A stretch of 64,000 nt of DNA from contig CM077832.1 in the NCBI GenBank assembly GCA_039720395.1, positions 20,919,607-20,983,606 on the forward strand, written 5' to 3'. The stretch comes from Liquidambar formosana (Eukaryota; Streptophyta; Magnoliopsida; Saxifragales; Altingiaceae). Position 1 is the stretch's first letter. Each line of letters begins with the position of its first letter. The notes beneath the pieces were generated by a model, which was not told where the DNA came from, made no database searches, and was given only the letters and a program-made list of their open reading frames with translations. Shown here in pieces: positions 29,186-41,200 of the stretch. A program made the translations under genes and the position numbers.

Positions 29186-32100
29186 TGTCTCTTTTCTCTC
29201 CTCTATGGATATTTATGGCATGGATATAGATCCTAGGAACGATGTCCCCCCGGAGCTCGTTGAGCAAAGGAAAGGGGCGTCACCGAACCTAATATGGATG
29301 AATTGGAATCAATCAACTTAGGGACGAATGAATTGCCAAGAATAGTTAAAATTGGGAAAACCCTCTCCCCCGTTGAAAAAGAAAAGATGATCTCTCTCTT
29401 GAAAGCCAACATTATGGCTTTTGCATGGTCTTATGAAGACATGCCTGGCATCGACCCCGATATTGTGCAACACTATATCCCCACTAATTCCCTAAAGAAG
29501 CCGGTAAAGCAGAAACTCAGAAGATTAAAACCAGAATGGGCCCTAAAGTAAAAGAAGAGGTAACTAAACAACTAGACGCGGGTTTCCTCCAAGTTGTGGA
29601 GTACCCCGAAGTGGTTGTCGAATATAGTGCCTGTGCCTAAAAAAGATGGGAAAGTGAGGATGTGTGTCGACTTTCTGAGATCTCAACGCCGCGAGCCCTA
29701 AGGATGACTTTCCTTTACCCCATATCGACGTGTTGGTGGATAGTACAGGTGGGACATGCACTCCTCTCCTTCATGGACGGATTCTCCCGGGTATAACCAG
29801 ATAAAGATGGCGCCTCAAGACATGGAGAAAACAGCCTTTATCACGCAATGGGGAACGTACTGTTACAAAGTAATGCCTTTTGGCTTAAGAAACGCTGGGG
29901 CTACTTACCAAAGAGCAGCTACGACCCTATTGCATGATATGATCCATAAGGAAGTCGAGGTTTAATGTCGATGATATGATCGTGAAGTCCGTGGGATAGA
30001 GGAAGGGCATTTCAAGGCACTAGAGAAATTCCTAGAGCGAGCAAAAAGTACAATCTCCGTCTCAACCCACAGAAGTGTGCCTTTTGGTGTCACTGCAGGC
30101 AAGCTATTGGGGTTTATGATCACTCAGAGAGGTATCGAAGTGGACCCAGGGAAGATAAAAGCTATTGTGGAGATGGAGCCGCCTAGCACTGAGAAGCAGA
30201 TCCGGGTTTTCTGGAAGAGTTCAATACATAAGCCGATTCATTGCCAACTTGACCATGGGTTGCGAACCAATCTTCAAATTGCTTAAGAAAGGTGTGCCAA
30301 AAGTATGGAACGAAGAATGCCAAGAGGCCTTTGAGACCATAAGAGATACTTGAGCAATCCTCCAATCTTAGTTCCCCCACGGCAAGGTGCGCCACTTTTG
30401 TTATACTTAACGGTCACCGAAACCGCGACGGGAGCTATGTTAGCTCAATATCTCGAAGGGTCTACAAAGGAGAATGCCATTTATTACTTAAGCAAGAAAA
30501 TGACAGACTATGAAGTGAAGTACAATGCAATTGAAAAGGCTTGTGTGGCACTAGTATGGGCGACGCAGAAACTCCGGCACTACATGATGTCCTTCGAAGT
30601 GTTCTTGATAAGTCGCATGGACCCGTTGAAGTACCTGGTAGAAAGGCCAGTATTGTCATTCAGAACTGCTCGATGGTCAATTCTCCTCAATGAATTCGAC
30701 ATCAAGTACGTGAATCAGAAGTCTATCAAGGGAAGCGTCATCGCAGACTACCTAGCCAGCTGTCCGGTGTCATCATCCGCTCCGTTCAACGATCAATTCC
30801 CAGATGAGGACGTGCTAGAGATTGGTAGAAAAACTTGGAGAGTATAACTTCGATGGGGCAGCCAATAAGAAAGGTTATGGGATTAGAGTCCTGCTGGTCT
30901 CACCCGAAGAGGCATTTACAACCGTTGGCGGTCAAGTTGGGGTTCGAAGCCACCAACAACATTGCTGAATATGAGGCCTGTATCCTAGCATTGGAAGCGG
31001 CACTTGAATTGGGGATCAAAGAATTAGAAGTGTTCGGGGACTCGGCGCTAATCATTTGTCAGATAAAAGGGGGAATGGAAAACTCGAGATGAGAAGCTGC
31101 TACCCTACCATGCCTACTGGAAGCTCTAACCAAGGAGTTCTCAGAGATAGAGTTCAACTACCTTTCAAGAACAAGAACCAGTTCGCCGATGCCTTGGCGA
31201 CCCTAGCATCCATGGTGGAGATACCTGAAGGGGGAAATGTGAAGCCGTTGGTATAGAATGCCGAGACAAGCCTGTGTACTGTTGTGCAATCCGAGGAGGG
31301 AGTAATGATGGCCGTCCGTGGTTCCATGACATAAAGAAGTTCATTGAAGAAAGGGAGTACCCAGAAGGAGCATCTCGCATTGATAGAAAAACCCTAAGGC
31401 GGTTGGCAGTCACTATGTACTTTGTGGAGGAAAGCTATATCGGAGATCATACGACGGGATCCACCTGCTGTGTGTCACCGAGGAGAAGCCGAGCATCTGA
31501 TTAAAGAAATCCATGAAGGGACAGGGGCTCCGCATATGAATGGCTATATGTTAGCTAAGAAAATCATGAGGTTAGGCTATTATTGGTCCATGGAAAGAGA
31601 CTGCCACGCACATGTCAAGAAGTGCCACAAATGCCAACTGTTCGCCAGTGGACAACATTTGCCTTCTATGCCTTTAACAAGTATGTCGTCACCATGGCCA
31701 TTCGCGGTATGGGGGATAGATATCATCGGACAGATCAAGCCAAAGGCGTCAAATGGGCATGAATACATCCTGGTTGCCATCGACTACTTCACTAAGTGGG
31801 TGGAAGCAGCGTCCTTCAAGACCTTGAATTCCAAGAAGGTAGCACAGTTCATACAGCACAGCATCATCTATCGATATGGGGTACCGCATGAAGTTATCTC
31901 AGACAATGGCCAGCACTTTCAGAAAGAAACCCATGAGCTCTTGCAAAAGTATGGCATAGCCCACCATCTGTCGTCACCATACCGTCCTCAGACTAATGGA
32001 GCGGTGGAAGCAGCTAACAAGAACATCAAGAGATACTACAGAAGACTGCGGACTCACACACAGACTGGCATGAGAAGTTGCCATTGGCTCTATGGGGTTA

Positions 32101-32602
32101 CAGAACATCAATAAGGTCGTCAACAGGGGCTACCCCTTATTCTCTAGTTTATGGAATGGAGGCCGTGTTGCCAGTTGAATTGGAAGTTCCTTCACTAAGA
32201 GTTGCCGTGGAGAGCCAGATAACAGAAGTGGACTGGGTTAAGAGCCGCTATGATGAGTTAGCTTTGCTGGATGAAAGGCGTTTAAGGGCGCTGTATCATG
32301 TTCAGGGGTATCAACGGAGAGTTGCCAGAGCATTCAACAAGCATGTCAAAGATCGAGGTCTAAAGAAAGGGGATGTAGTGCTGAAAGAAATCAGAGCTCC
32401 AGTGTTCGATCCGCGGGGAAAATTCAAGCCAAGTTGGGGTGGGCCATACATTATCAAAGAGAAATTGCCAGCAGGGGCTGTTCGCCTCATGGATTTAGAT
32501 GGAATTGAGTTCGCTCGTCCAACTAATTTGGATCAATTGAAAAATATCATGTTTGAGCCTGCTAGGTTGAAAACCCGTAAGGGCGGCCTAGGCAAAAGTT
32601 AA
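29186..32602 (+). pseudogene. pol: RT - RNase H - archaeal-type RNase H - integrase of Tat element 1 (degenerate)
   Basis: Motifs follow the order of element 2: LGTNELPRIVKIGKTLSP, the RT palm segment MPFGLRNAGATYQRA (about 29874-29918), a frameshifted YVDD box near 29962, RNase H (YYLSKKMTDYEVKYNAIEKA), a broken second RNase H (about 30845-31240), the integrase zinc finger and the DDE core (GIDIIG, ISDNG, NGAVEAANK), ending at TAA about 32600. More than ten frame changes are present, so it cannot encode an active enzyme. Two RNase H domains mark the Tat lineage. Confidence 0.9.
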
Positions 32603-32637
32603 GGCATAAGAACTACGTAAGACCTGATTCTCCATTC

Positions 32638-32668
<31 letters not shown>

Positions 32669-32889
32669 AAAAAAAAACAAAAAAAAAACAAAAAAAAAAA
32701 AAAAAAAGAAGAAAAAACCATGGAGATACGTAGGCAACCCATAAAGTTACCTTGGGTGCGGTCTAAATCAAACAAGAAAATCCCAAATTTGATTTATTAT
32801 TGGCAATTTATTCAAAACTAAAATTGATTGACATAGCAATTCATTGGTATTAAGTAAAAGAACTATAAATATGCCATAAATATCCTATT
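32603..32889 (+). other. A-rich post-pol spacer of element 1
   Basis: Contains 'gaaaacccgtaagggcggcc' just before the stop region, a long A-tract with scattered C/G (32638-32706), and 'gagatacgtaggcaaccc'. The same arrangement follows pol in element 2 (59099-59330). Confidence 0.75.
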
Positions 32890-33517
32890 CTATTTTCTTG
32901 AGCCTCTTTGCAGCTCGCTCCTCAGCTTTCTTCTTCTCTTTCATGTCTTCTTTTCTTCCTCAAGTCATGTTCATAAGCTGCTGTCACTGCTTCCATAATA
33001 TCTTCTCTGCAAGATCCAAGTTCATTGTTCTTGATAAGTCCAAAAATCCTTTCTCTTCGAGTAGTCTCTCTCTCCTAAATTGCTTTTCAACCATTCCTTA
33101 TACTCGGGGCTCATCATATGGACCATCAGTATTCGTAACTTGGGTTAGTATCAACTTGCTAGGCCATCGGTCCTTCGCCCAAGTCACTACAGAAAGACCC
33201 GCGGGCACCACAGGATAGTCACCTTTCAAGGAAGTGGGTATGGTTTGCATGGCGCCCATCTGACGCAGAACCCTTGAAGGCCAATAGAAGGAAGTAGACC
33301 TCAGTCCTATGAGTCTCACCATGGCGCATCCAGAAGTCCGCAGAAGCACCTGGTCACTGCAGCCCCATATGAATACAAACCACTTGACACTCCTCCAAGA
33401 AAGGGTTTGGTAGTAACCTAGCCAATCTCTCAATGAAAATTGCCCAGGTAATTCAATGCGGCGAAGGCAGTAATGCTGGGGCTTGTATGGTGTAATGGCA
33501 ATGGTGACAAGAAATTC
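32890..33517 (-). pseudogene. Antisense DUF7745/PMD-like ORF fragment of Tat element 1
   Basis: The minus-strand frame 33433-33098 contains TSFYWPSRVLRQMGAMQTIP preceded by LLRTSGCAMVRLIGLRS. It aligns with TSFYWPSRILRQFGAVQSIP and LLRTVGCTLVKLMGLKA of the antisense ORF of element 2. The C-terminal Lys/Glu-rich tail continues in another frame to about 32890. The N-terminal two thirds are missing because the sequence runs into the assembly gap at 33518. Position, strand and distance from pol equal those of element 2. Confidence 0.75.
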
Positions 33518-33617
33518 NNNNNNNNNNNNNNNNNNNNNNNNNNNNNNNNNNNNNNNNNNNNNNNNNNNNNNNNNNNNNNNNNNNNNNNNNNNNNNNNNNN
33601 NNNNNNNNNNNNNNNNN
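33518..33617. other. Assembly gap (100 N)
   Basis: Exactly 100 unknown bases, the usual placeholder for a gap of unknown size. Tat element 1 ends abruptly on its left and unrelated gene fragments begin on its right, so substantial sequence may be missing, or the join may be wrong. Confidence 0.98.
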
Positions 33618-33988
33618 AGAGAGGAAAAAAAGAAATATTTCTGGGTTTTCGCTTTTAGGTTTGAAATGGAGAGAGATACACCATTGTATTACTTAGTTAG
33701 AGTAGGCTGTATGTTTGGGAGCTGAGATTCAGACAACCCACTAAAAATTTTGTATTTTTGGAAGTGGGTTTTTGTTTTGGGGGTTTTTGGTTCAAAATCC
33801 CAGATAAAATGTACACTCTGATTCTTTTGGAGATAGTGCTTATAATGTAAAGCTTGCAGCCAGGTCTAACGGGAGGTGGTCAGGATACTTATGTGAGGCA
33901 TATGTTGGTTAGAGCCAGAAGTAATGGTTGGCGAGTTGTTGTGTTCAATAGTCGAGGCTGTGGAGAAAGTCCAGTGACTACACCTCAG

Positions 33989-35003
33989 GTACCATATAGC
34001 ATGTAGGAAATTATTGGATATAGTCAGTTTTTTCAATTTCTTAAACTTATCTTAATTATGCAATGGTGTGTTTAGAAAGAAACTCCAAGGAAGAATCACT
34101 TCTAGTTAAATTGTGTGAGTTCTTCAAATTCTCTTGAACAATATCAAGCAATTTATGTGTTGAAATTGAGCACTTTATTTAAGGATTGTTTGGATGTCTT
34201 ATGGAAATTTAGTTGTTTCATTATTTGTTGCTTATAATTTTTTTAACAACTCCATAATCGTTAATGGGCCTAATCAAGAGAATGAAAGCTATAATCATCA
34301 ATAATAGTAAAAATTTGGATTTGTGTCATTTCATGAATTTCTAAAAATTGATCCTCTACCATCACTAATGTTAATAGATCAATATTTTTCTAGTGCCATT
34401 CAAGATGATGGATTTGTACCTTTGATGCTATGTAAAATACAAATGGAGCCATTCAATTTTCACGGGACTACCAAATAGGCCCTTGAAATTGACATAACAT
34501 TTTGACCATTACTTTTAATCCATCAAATATGACACCTGAAATAGGCTACTAAAAATTACCTAAGCATTATTCCTTGAAGTTCTATTTAAATCCAGATTGT
34601 TACATTTCATTATAATCATTCATCAGTACAACTCCACTAACACGAATCCCCTGTGACCCCCCTATGGTGGTGTTTTGATGCTTGTCCTTGGACTACTAGT
34701 GGTTAATACCAGCAAGGCCTACAACCCTTGAATCTATTATTGTTGTGGGGCCTACTAGCAGGAACTAGTTGGGGTTTAGGGGTAGGCACGACAACATGTA
34801 TGCATGACTGATGATTTCACTTCCAATTTATCTTACCTTTGAGGCTGTAATGCAAAACCATAGCAATACAATAATATTACTTGAACACATTTTTCCTACT
34901 GTTTACATTCCTTATATTGGGATTATCATGTTATACATACACAGTTTTGTAAGGCGTTTACCTCTGTCTTGTTATTTATATTATATGATTGGTTGATATG
35001 CAG
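33989..35003. other. Intron of the EMB8-like fragment
   Basis: No further gene or clear element recognised in this 1-kb intron. Confidence 0.55.
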
Positions 35004-35135
35004 TTCTATTCAGCTTCGTTTATAGAAGATCTTTGTGAAGTAGTATCACATGTTGCCACTCGGTACCCAAAAGCCAATTTATATGCTGTTGGTTGGTCCC
35101 TAGGGGCGAATATTCTTGTTTGATATTTGGGTCAG

Positions 35136-36826
35136 GTTGGATATCAAGATCACTTTGTTCCATATTTATCATCATCTTCTTCTTCTTTTTATTTTTTACT
35201 ATATATATATATATATTTTTTTTTGGGGGGGGGGGGGGGGGGGTTGGGTTCATTTATTTATTTACCATGGTACTTATATTACTTTAGTGTGGCCAATTGT
35301 TTTTGTTGCTGCTCCCTTGTACATTTCCTCTTTCTTTAGATTTTCTTGCATTATTGCTGAATTCAACAAGAATGTTACTTCAATTGTGTTTGCCTCTGTT
35401 GGTTCTGCGTTTGTGTCAAGAGGCCTTGTTGCACCATTTATCTTAGTGCATGCTCAAAATTTTTTTTGCTAATATAGAGTTAAGTTCAATTGTTTCAATT
35501 ATTTAATTATAGACAACTTTTGTCTCCCATCAAGAGCAATGCTTAACTAAATAATGACTATTTTCATGTAACCTGAACTCAGCCGATTTTGGAAAACCGG
35601 GTTTAAGTTATGCCCCAAGCCCTAGACGACCTAAAAACAATGCAATCAGTATATCATTTCCATGATTTATTTATTGACTATTGAATACAATTGAGTTGGC
35701 TTAGATTTAGACTAGGATTTCCAACTTTACTAGTCTGAACTTCTGATTGAGTGTCTTTGACCTGAATGGATCTTGACATGATGTCAGCTTATAGTAAAAG
35801 AAGAAGTAGAACCAAAGGGATACTTATGATTCTTGCAAGAAGTTAATTATGCGTTACGTGTTGTTGTCTAGGATTATAAATTTTTAAGGAGAGTTTGAAG
35901 AAATAAGCATGGCTGCATTAAGGGTGTTGAGTGGATTAAATCATGAATATAGTTAATTTGGACTTGGGAGCAGTTATGTTCTTACTTTGACGCAGAGTTA
36001 TGGTTCTTGTTATATCCTTATGTTACTTTTTAGTTCAAAATCACAAATGTCCAAATTTGGACTTCTCTGTTCCATTTTAAATCCACGCTTAAGTCATTTT
36101 ACAGAATTTTGATTCTACAATGTCCTTCCAAACTCTCTTTTATATCTAGCCTCTCAATATCATTCGTGACAGTGACTTTTGTTAAATGAGGAAGAGAGGT
36201 GAGAGTGCTTCATTGGTCTTTTCAATTTGAGTTTGATTTATTTAATTATTGTGATTATATTCCTTTGCTATATAGAAATGCAACAGCCTCTTTTCTTGAA
36301 TTCAACCAAGATACCATTCACTGGCCCATTCAAACCCTATTCCATTCACACAACCTACTCCATTATATGCATAAACTCTAAAGTCCAAATCTGTCCATTA
36401 TCCTATATGACTCAAGTTGGAGGCTCTACAAGGGCAAGGGAAAATCCATGAATGATAGGTATTTGATGAAGTAGAAGAAAATCCCATGATTTAATCTAAT
36501 CTAGCAGAATACATGACCCGAGAAGTGTTGTTGGAACAGGTTGTGGGTAGCCAACCTCAAAGTTTTGGTTCTTGAGTTGATTTAATAACTCTTCTGTGAA
36601 TTGCAAACTGAAGAGTGTTTTTACAACCTTCAGTTTTCTTTGTGACGTATTTACTAGCTTTGACCCTGGGTTTTATAATATGAGAGTTTATTATCTTTTG
36701 GTGAGCTGGTTCTAAGGACCAAATCTCATGAGCTAGCTTTTGTTTATTTTGTTTTTCTTTTGCCTTTTTCTTCTGTATTAGACTACGGCTTGTGTTGTCA
36801 TTCATGTTTTTGTTGCATTTTTTCAG
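35136..36826. other. Intron of the EMB8-like fragment, with T8/G19 homopolymer
   Basis: Contains an (AT)n-T8-G19 run at 35198-35243. Otherwise AT-rich sequence without a supported feature. Confidence 0.6.
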
Positions 36827-37349
36827 GAATCTCACTCTTGCCCTCTCTCTGGTGCTGTGTCCTTGTGTAATCCTTTCGATCTGGTCATTGCAGATGAGGA
36901 TTTCCACAAGGGCTTTAACATTGTTTATGACAAATCCCTTGCAAGTGCTCTTTGTAAAATTTTCAAGAAGTAATCCCATCATCTTTTTATTTTCTCTTTA
37001 CTTTCGATTATTTCAGCTTCTAGTTGAGATCTTCATTTGTAGATAGTATCACTGTAATTTCTTGTGATTGCAGGCATGCTCTTCTCTTTGAAGATATTGG
37101 AGGTGAATATAATATCCCAGTGGTCGCCAATGCCAAGTCTGTCAGGGAGTTTGATGAAGGATTAACCCGTGGTATATATTTCTTGTATGTGATAACGATA
37201 TTGTTACTGTATAATGGCATGTCAACTGCTTACATAATCTATAACACCTTGCAGTTTCGTTTGGTTTCAAGTCAGTGGATGACTACTACTCTAACTCAAG
37301 CAGTTCAGATTCTATAAAACATGTCCAGATGCCTTTGCTCTGTATCCAG

Positions 37350-37953
37350 GCAATTCTTCTGTACCATTTATTTTATAATTTTAAAGATATAATATCTGAA
37401 CCTTTCATTGTTGAAACCTATTGGCATTCACATATTAAATTATTGGCCATTTTTTGGAGCACATTTAAGTATGATGAGTACAACATTTGAGTTAATATTG
37501 CATGTCATATGGGATATGTGGGGTTCAGGGAGCCTTGGGTTTCCCAAATCTTATTGAAATTTTGATCATCTATTGAACTATTAAGTATAGATACTCTTAC
37601 TTTATAGGTGTTTTGATGTAGATTAGAACTTTATTTAGCAGTACAGGACAGGGTTCTGGCTACTGGACAATCTTCAAGCTCTTTTGTTCCTATCAATAAA
37701 ATTTCACTTTATCAAAAAAGAAAAAAAAATGATGAAAGAGTAATGATTAAGAACATCACCTAATGTTTTGTAGATGGGAACTTAGGAATAACATTTAGCA
37801 GGTGATGGGTTGATCACCTTGTATACCTATTTGTCACCTTAGACATGTTTTTCTCTTTCATTGTATAACATGTAAATTCAATCCTAGTTTATTTGGCTTC
37901 TTTGGATAATTAATGATTTGATATGGGCTTCAATCTATGCTTATTAATTGCAG
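37350..37953. other. Junction between the EMB8-like and GCP1-like fragments
   Basis: The EMB8-like reading stops at 37349 and the GCP1-like exon begins at 37954. In between, 'caataaaatttcactttatc' followed by an A-rich tail (37717-37730) resembles the 3' end of a retroposon. The breakpoint joining the two gene fragments must lie in this interval. Confidence 0.5.
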
Positions 37954-38201
37954 GTAGTACAAGAAGCACTTGATAAAGCTAACTTGACTGAGAAAGATTT
38001 ATCTGCAGTTGCTGTTACTATTGGTCTTGGTTTAAGCCTTTGTCTTCGTGGTAATTTATTTGATATAATTATAATCCTAAAATATTTCTCTCCAAAATGC
38101 TAATCCAAATTTATTGAGATTAGGCAATGGTTTAGGCAAAATTTCCCTTCTCCCCTCTTCCAATAGTGACCTGGTTGTAAAGAAGGTTGAAATACCTGGT
38201 C

Positions 38202-38377
38202 CTATGTTACATGGACTTGGGTACGGGTGTCGGGTGTGGGTATGTGTCTAGGTGTCGGATTCGTCTACTTTCTAAAAAATTCCACTATTTTGAAGTGTCT
38301 GGCAAGAGCACCCACACCCATCTCACATGTGTCCGACACGGGTATGTCATACATTTTGAAGTGTCCATGTAACATAG
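38202..38377. mobile_element. hAT-like MITE in the GCP1-like intron
   Basis: Left end CTATGTTACATGGACTT and right end GTCCATGTAACATAG form a TIR of about 15 bp. Flanking 8-mers acctggtc (38194-38201) and acctggca (38378-38385) match at six positions, which is consistent with a decayed 8-bp hAT TSD. It is 176 bp and noncoding. Confidence 0.7.
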
Positions 38378-38385
38378 ACCTGGCA

Positions 38386-39043
38386 GGTCCATAGTTTTGG
38401 TATATTACCCATACAATACTTTTATTGTTCAACTATCTTAAATCAGCCTTAAAACCCTTTCTCTCGGAGTTGTTGAGTCTAGTCAAAACTTTGTTAATGG
38501 GCCTAATCTTATTTACTGGTAGTGGTGGCAATTATTTTTTGACCCTTCTGCCCAAATTGTCTGCCCAGGTCAAACCAGATTTTGATAGACATTTTATGCT
38601 TGAAAACCGGCTAACCTAGTTTCCGAATTAGGCTACCTGAAATCAAGTTCATACTATCCAGGTTGCCTAATTTGGAAACCAGGTTAACTGGGTTATCAAT
38701 TCAAAGATTTAATGCAGTTTCTCCAGGTTATATATACATTTTATGCAATTTTTATACTTACACTACAATATCGTATTGTACAGATATTTATATAAGATAT
38801 TATTATCATCTTTTAACTTAGTCCAGATAAATCAACTGGGTTTCGGTTCTATGAATTTATAACAAGTTGGTTTTGTACATAGACTCCAGTTCGATATCTA
38901 TGTTTGGGTCAGAGTATTACATCTCGTTGTTGATCCTGAATCAACCTGGATCTGAGATCTTGCCATCTTTACTTTTTTGGGTGGAATATAATTATTAAAA
39001 AAGTGAGCTCTTATGCCTTTTTCTATGTGCAATTGCAATGTAG
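38386..39043. other. Rest of the GCP1-like intron
   Basis: An imperfect inverted arrangement around 38600-38700 ('aaccggctaacctagtttcc' versus 'ggaaaccaggttaactgggt') suggests another small foldback element. Its ends were not determined. Confidence 0.4.
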
Positions 39044-39133
39044 TTGGAGTGCGGAAAGCTCGAAAATTGTTCGTAGTTTCAATCTACCAATTATTGGTGT
39101 CCATCACATGGAAGCTTATGCTCTGGTAGGCAG

Positions 39134-40850
39134 GTATGGAAATGAACGTACAACTCAAAAAGGCCATATCCCAACTATAAGGGTAGATGAATCCTAATTT
39201 TACGTTACAGAAAGGGATCATCGAGGGTTCTATGATAGGTTTTGTTTGGTTGAGATGAGCAGGCCTTGAAGATATTTTGTGAATGATTTATTTATTTCCA
39301 GAATTTTATGATATTTAGCTGCATTATTTTATATTTCATTATCCTTGTTCCTTGTTAAGTGATGGTTCATGTTCTTTTTCGTTTGATGGTTAAGATTTTT
39401 GAAGTACATCCACTAAGTAAAGAGTAGTGCATGGGGATAAAGGACTGGTGGGTTAAATTTTTCATCTTAAGCTAATTTTTTCTAAGTTTTGTTTCTTGAA
39501 ACTCTTTATAAATATTATAACTTTGATGGCTATAGAATGCATAACCAATAGGATGAATATGATATATGGGGGTACAAAATCATCTTCAATATTATATATG
39601 GGGTTGCCTTTGCACCAGAAACACAGGGGGTACAAAATCATCTTCAATATAGGGTCTACACGGTTCATGACTAGTGAGACCCACCTTTTGGATAGTGTAG
39701 ATCCTATCCAGCCCTAACCCCTGTCCAAACAGCCCTTTTATTATCCAAAGAATCAGATTATGAGTTTGTTTTGGTGAGTTATGTTGCAATGGATTTAATT
39801 TTTTGAGGATATTTGCTATTATATAGTTTCAATTGGTGGTCTTTTGTTTTTGCTGAGTTTTATTTACCCAATCTATTCTGCAAATGTTTTAGCAAGGCAC
39901 TGGAATGTCTTATTTTTGAATGTTTGGGTTCAATTCATTTTTTTTAACGCTCAGTTTTCCATTGAAATTGTGATCAAGTCCTGCTGTTGAGTTAGCTAGC
40001 TGTTTATTTGTGCTGTTGATACTTATAGTGAAGCATATTATTACTTTTCAGTATTTACACCTATGTAATCTGAATTTAACCCACCAGTGTTGCGATTGGT
40101 AGTTGGAGGAACTATAAATAACCTGACCTTAAGGAATGTGTTAAGTAAGTTTGTGATTGGTTTCCAATATTTGTTTTCATAATTTTTTTTTTTTTTTGTA
40201 TCTTTTGGTAGCTATGTTGTTGGACAGTACTCAAGATTTCTAAGAGCCCATTGGAAGTTCTTGAAAACTATTGTGAATAAGTAATTTTCTTTCATGCATG
40301 AAACACATTCAGGAGTCCAGGTTATTTTTATGCTCTGATATTTTAGTTTTAAATCTATGTAGGATTGTGAGGTGTCAAAATATCTGTAGAATAGAGCGAT
40401 TTCTTTCCCCCTAGGCATTCGATATTGGGTTGTGGAGTTGAAGCATAGAATGCATTTGTTGCTTGTAATGGGTACATTTTGGTCTTTGTTTCAATGATAG
40501 AATATCTAATTTAGAATCGTGTTTTGTTTATGCTTGTTGTCATAATATATCTAAAAGTGGGCTTTAGTTGTAATTCTTCCTTGCATTGTATTAAGTGTTG
40601 TATTTTTTGACACCGGAAGTCACAAGCTCGGAGGTGGAAGAGGTTGCAGGAGATAGATAGTTAGTATAAAGCCTTTAGTCACAATTTCATGAACATAAAT
40701 CCTGTGGCCAATAAAGGATTAGTGTTGCTGAACTTAAGTATGTGTTATATATTATCAAGTATTTTTTCTAATTTTTCTTTTTATAGATTTATTTTCCTAA
40801 CATATCCATAACGTTATAACCAAAATTTAAAAGCTATTTTTTAGATCCTG
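39134..40850. other. Noncoding stretch with a direct repeat
   Basis: 'gggggtacaaaatcatcttc' occurs twice (starting near 39567 and 39626), within a block that also contains 'gtgtagatcc' and 'gggtctacac' words and may be a small element. A T-tract is at 40183-40198. No gene is supported. Confidence 0.45.
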
Positions 40851-40851
40851 G

Positions 40852-41091
40852 ATCGATCTGAGTTCATGCTAGATCGATCCGGGTTGACAGAACCAAAATT
40901 TGCATTCCTAGAGCAGTATGGATCGATCCACCTAGGTCATGGATCGATCCACCTAGGCAGAAGCAAAATTTGCATTTCTAAAATACCATGGATCGATCCC
41001 CATAGGCTATGGATCGATCCACCAAGGCAGAAGCAAAATTGCTATTTCCAAAATACCACAGATCGATCCTTCTAGGCCACGGATCGATCCT
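40852..41091. repeat. Cluster of eight GATCGATC palindromes (GGATCGATCC type)
   Basis: Eight sites, mostly in pairs about 20 bp apart, recur with roughly 70-bp periodicity and are separated by a repeated 'cagaagcaaaattt' phrase. The unit is a minisatellite built on a perfect palindrome. There is no coding meaning. Confidence 0.85.
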
Positions 41092-41200
41092 CTATAATTT
41101 GACTATGGTTATACTGGTTTTTCTTGCTTTAAATATGCTTGTATCAACTGTTTCTGTGGAGGGTTCTACATTTTGTCTTTCATTTTCTTATATTTGGTAG

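Larger units (their letters stand above)
33860..37349 (+). pseudogene. EMB8-like: EMB8-like alpha/beta hydrolase (YheT family), 5'- and 3'-truncated with an in-frame TGA
   Basis: Embryogenesis-associated EMB8-type proteins are alpha/beta hydrolases of the YheT/ABHD family; the plant substrate is unsettled. Five exons join in frame: 33860-33988 (PGLTGGGQDTYVRHMLVRAR, VVVFNSRGCGESPVTTPQ), 35004-35135 (ANLYAVGWSLGANILV, the nucleophile-elbow G-W-S-L-G), 36827-36969 (GAVSLCNPFDLVIADEDFHK), 37074-37171 (HALLFEDIGGEYNIP) and 37255-37349 (SVDDYYSNSSSSDSIKHVQM, PLLCIQ). Codon 40 of the second exon is TGA (35121-35123), where relatives have Arg or Asn before YLGQ; CGA to TGA is the simplest change. 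The last exon would need a GC donor (CAG|GCAATT), and the exons coding for the catalytic Asp/His end are not found. The N-terminus is missing at the gap. It is a gene fragment, probably captured by a transposon. Confidence 0.88.
37954..39133 (+). pseudogene. GCP1-like: GCP1-type tRNA N6-threonylcarbamoyladenosine synthase (TsaD/Qri7/Kae1 family), two-exon fragment with frameshift
   Basis: The organellar TsaD/Qri7 protein transfers threonylcarbamoyl to A37 of ANN-decoding tRNAs. Exon 37954-38050 encodes VVQEALDKANLTEKDLSAVA and VTIGLGLSLCLR (relatives have IGPGLSLCLR). Exon 39044-39133 encodes VGVRKARK, then in a different frame FNLPIIGVHHMEAYALVGR, which includes the metal-binding HHMEA/H motif of this family (the second metal His is Tyr here). 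A single-base deletion near 39068 explains the frame change. Exons before and after, including the ATP-binding core, are absent. The fragment is on the same strand as the EMB8-like one. Confidence 0.88.

Noticed and set aside
33473..33725. ORFs spanning the N run
   Set aside because: Undefined bases inside; no evidence for a coding sequence.
35121..35123. Selenocysteine at the TGA of the EMB8-like exon
   Set aside because: Land plants lack the selenocysteine machinery, and relatives have Arg or Asn at this position.
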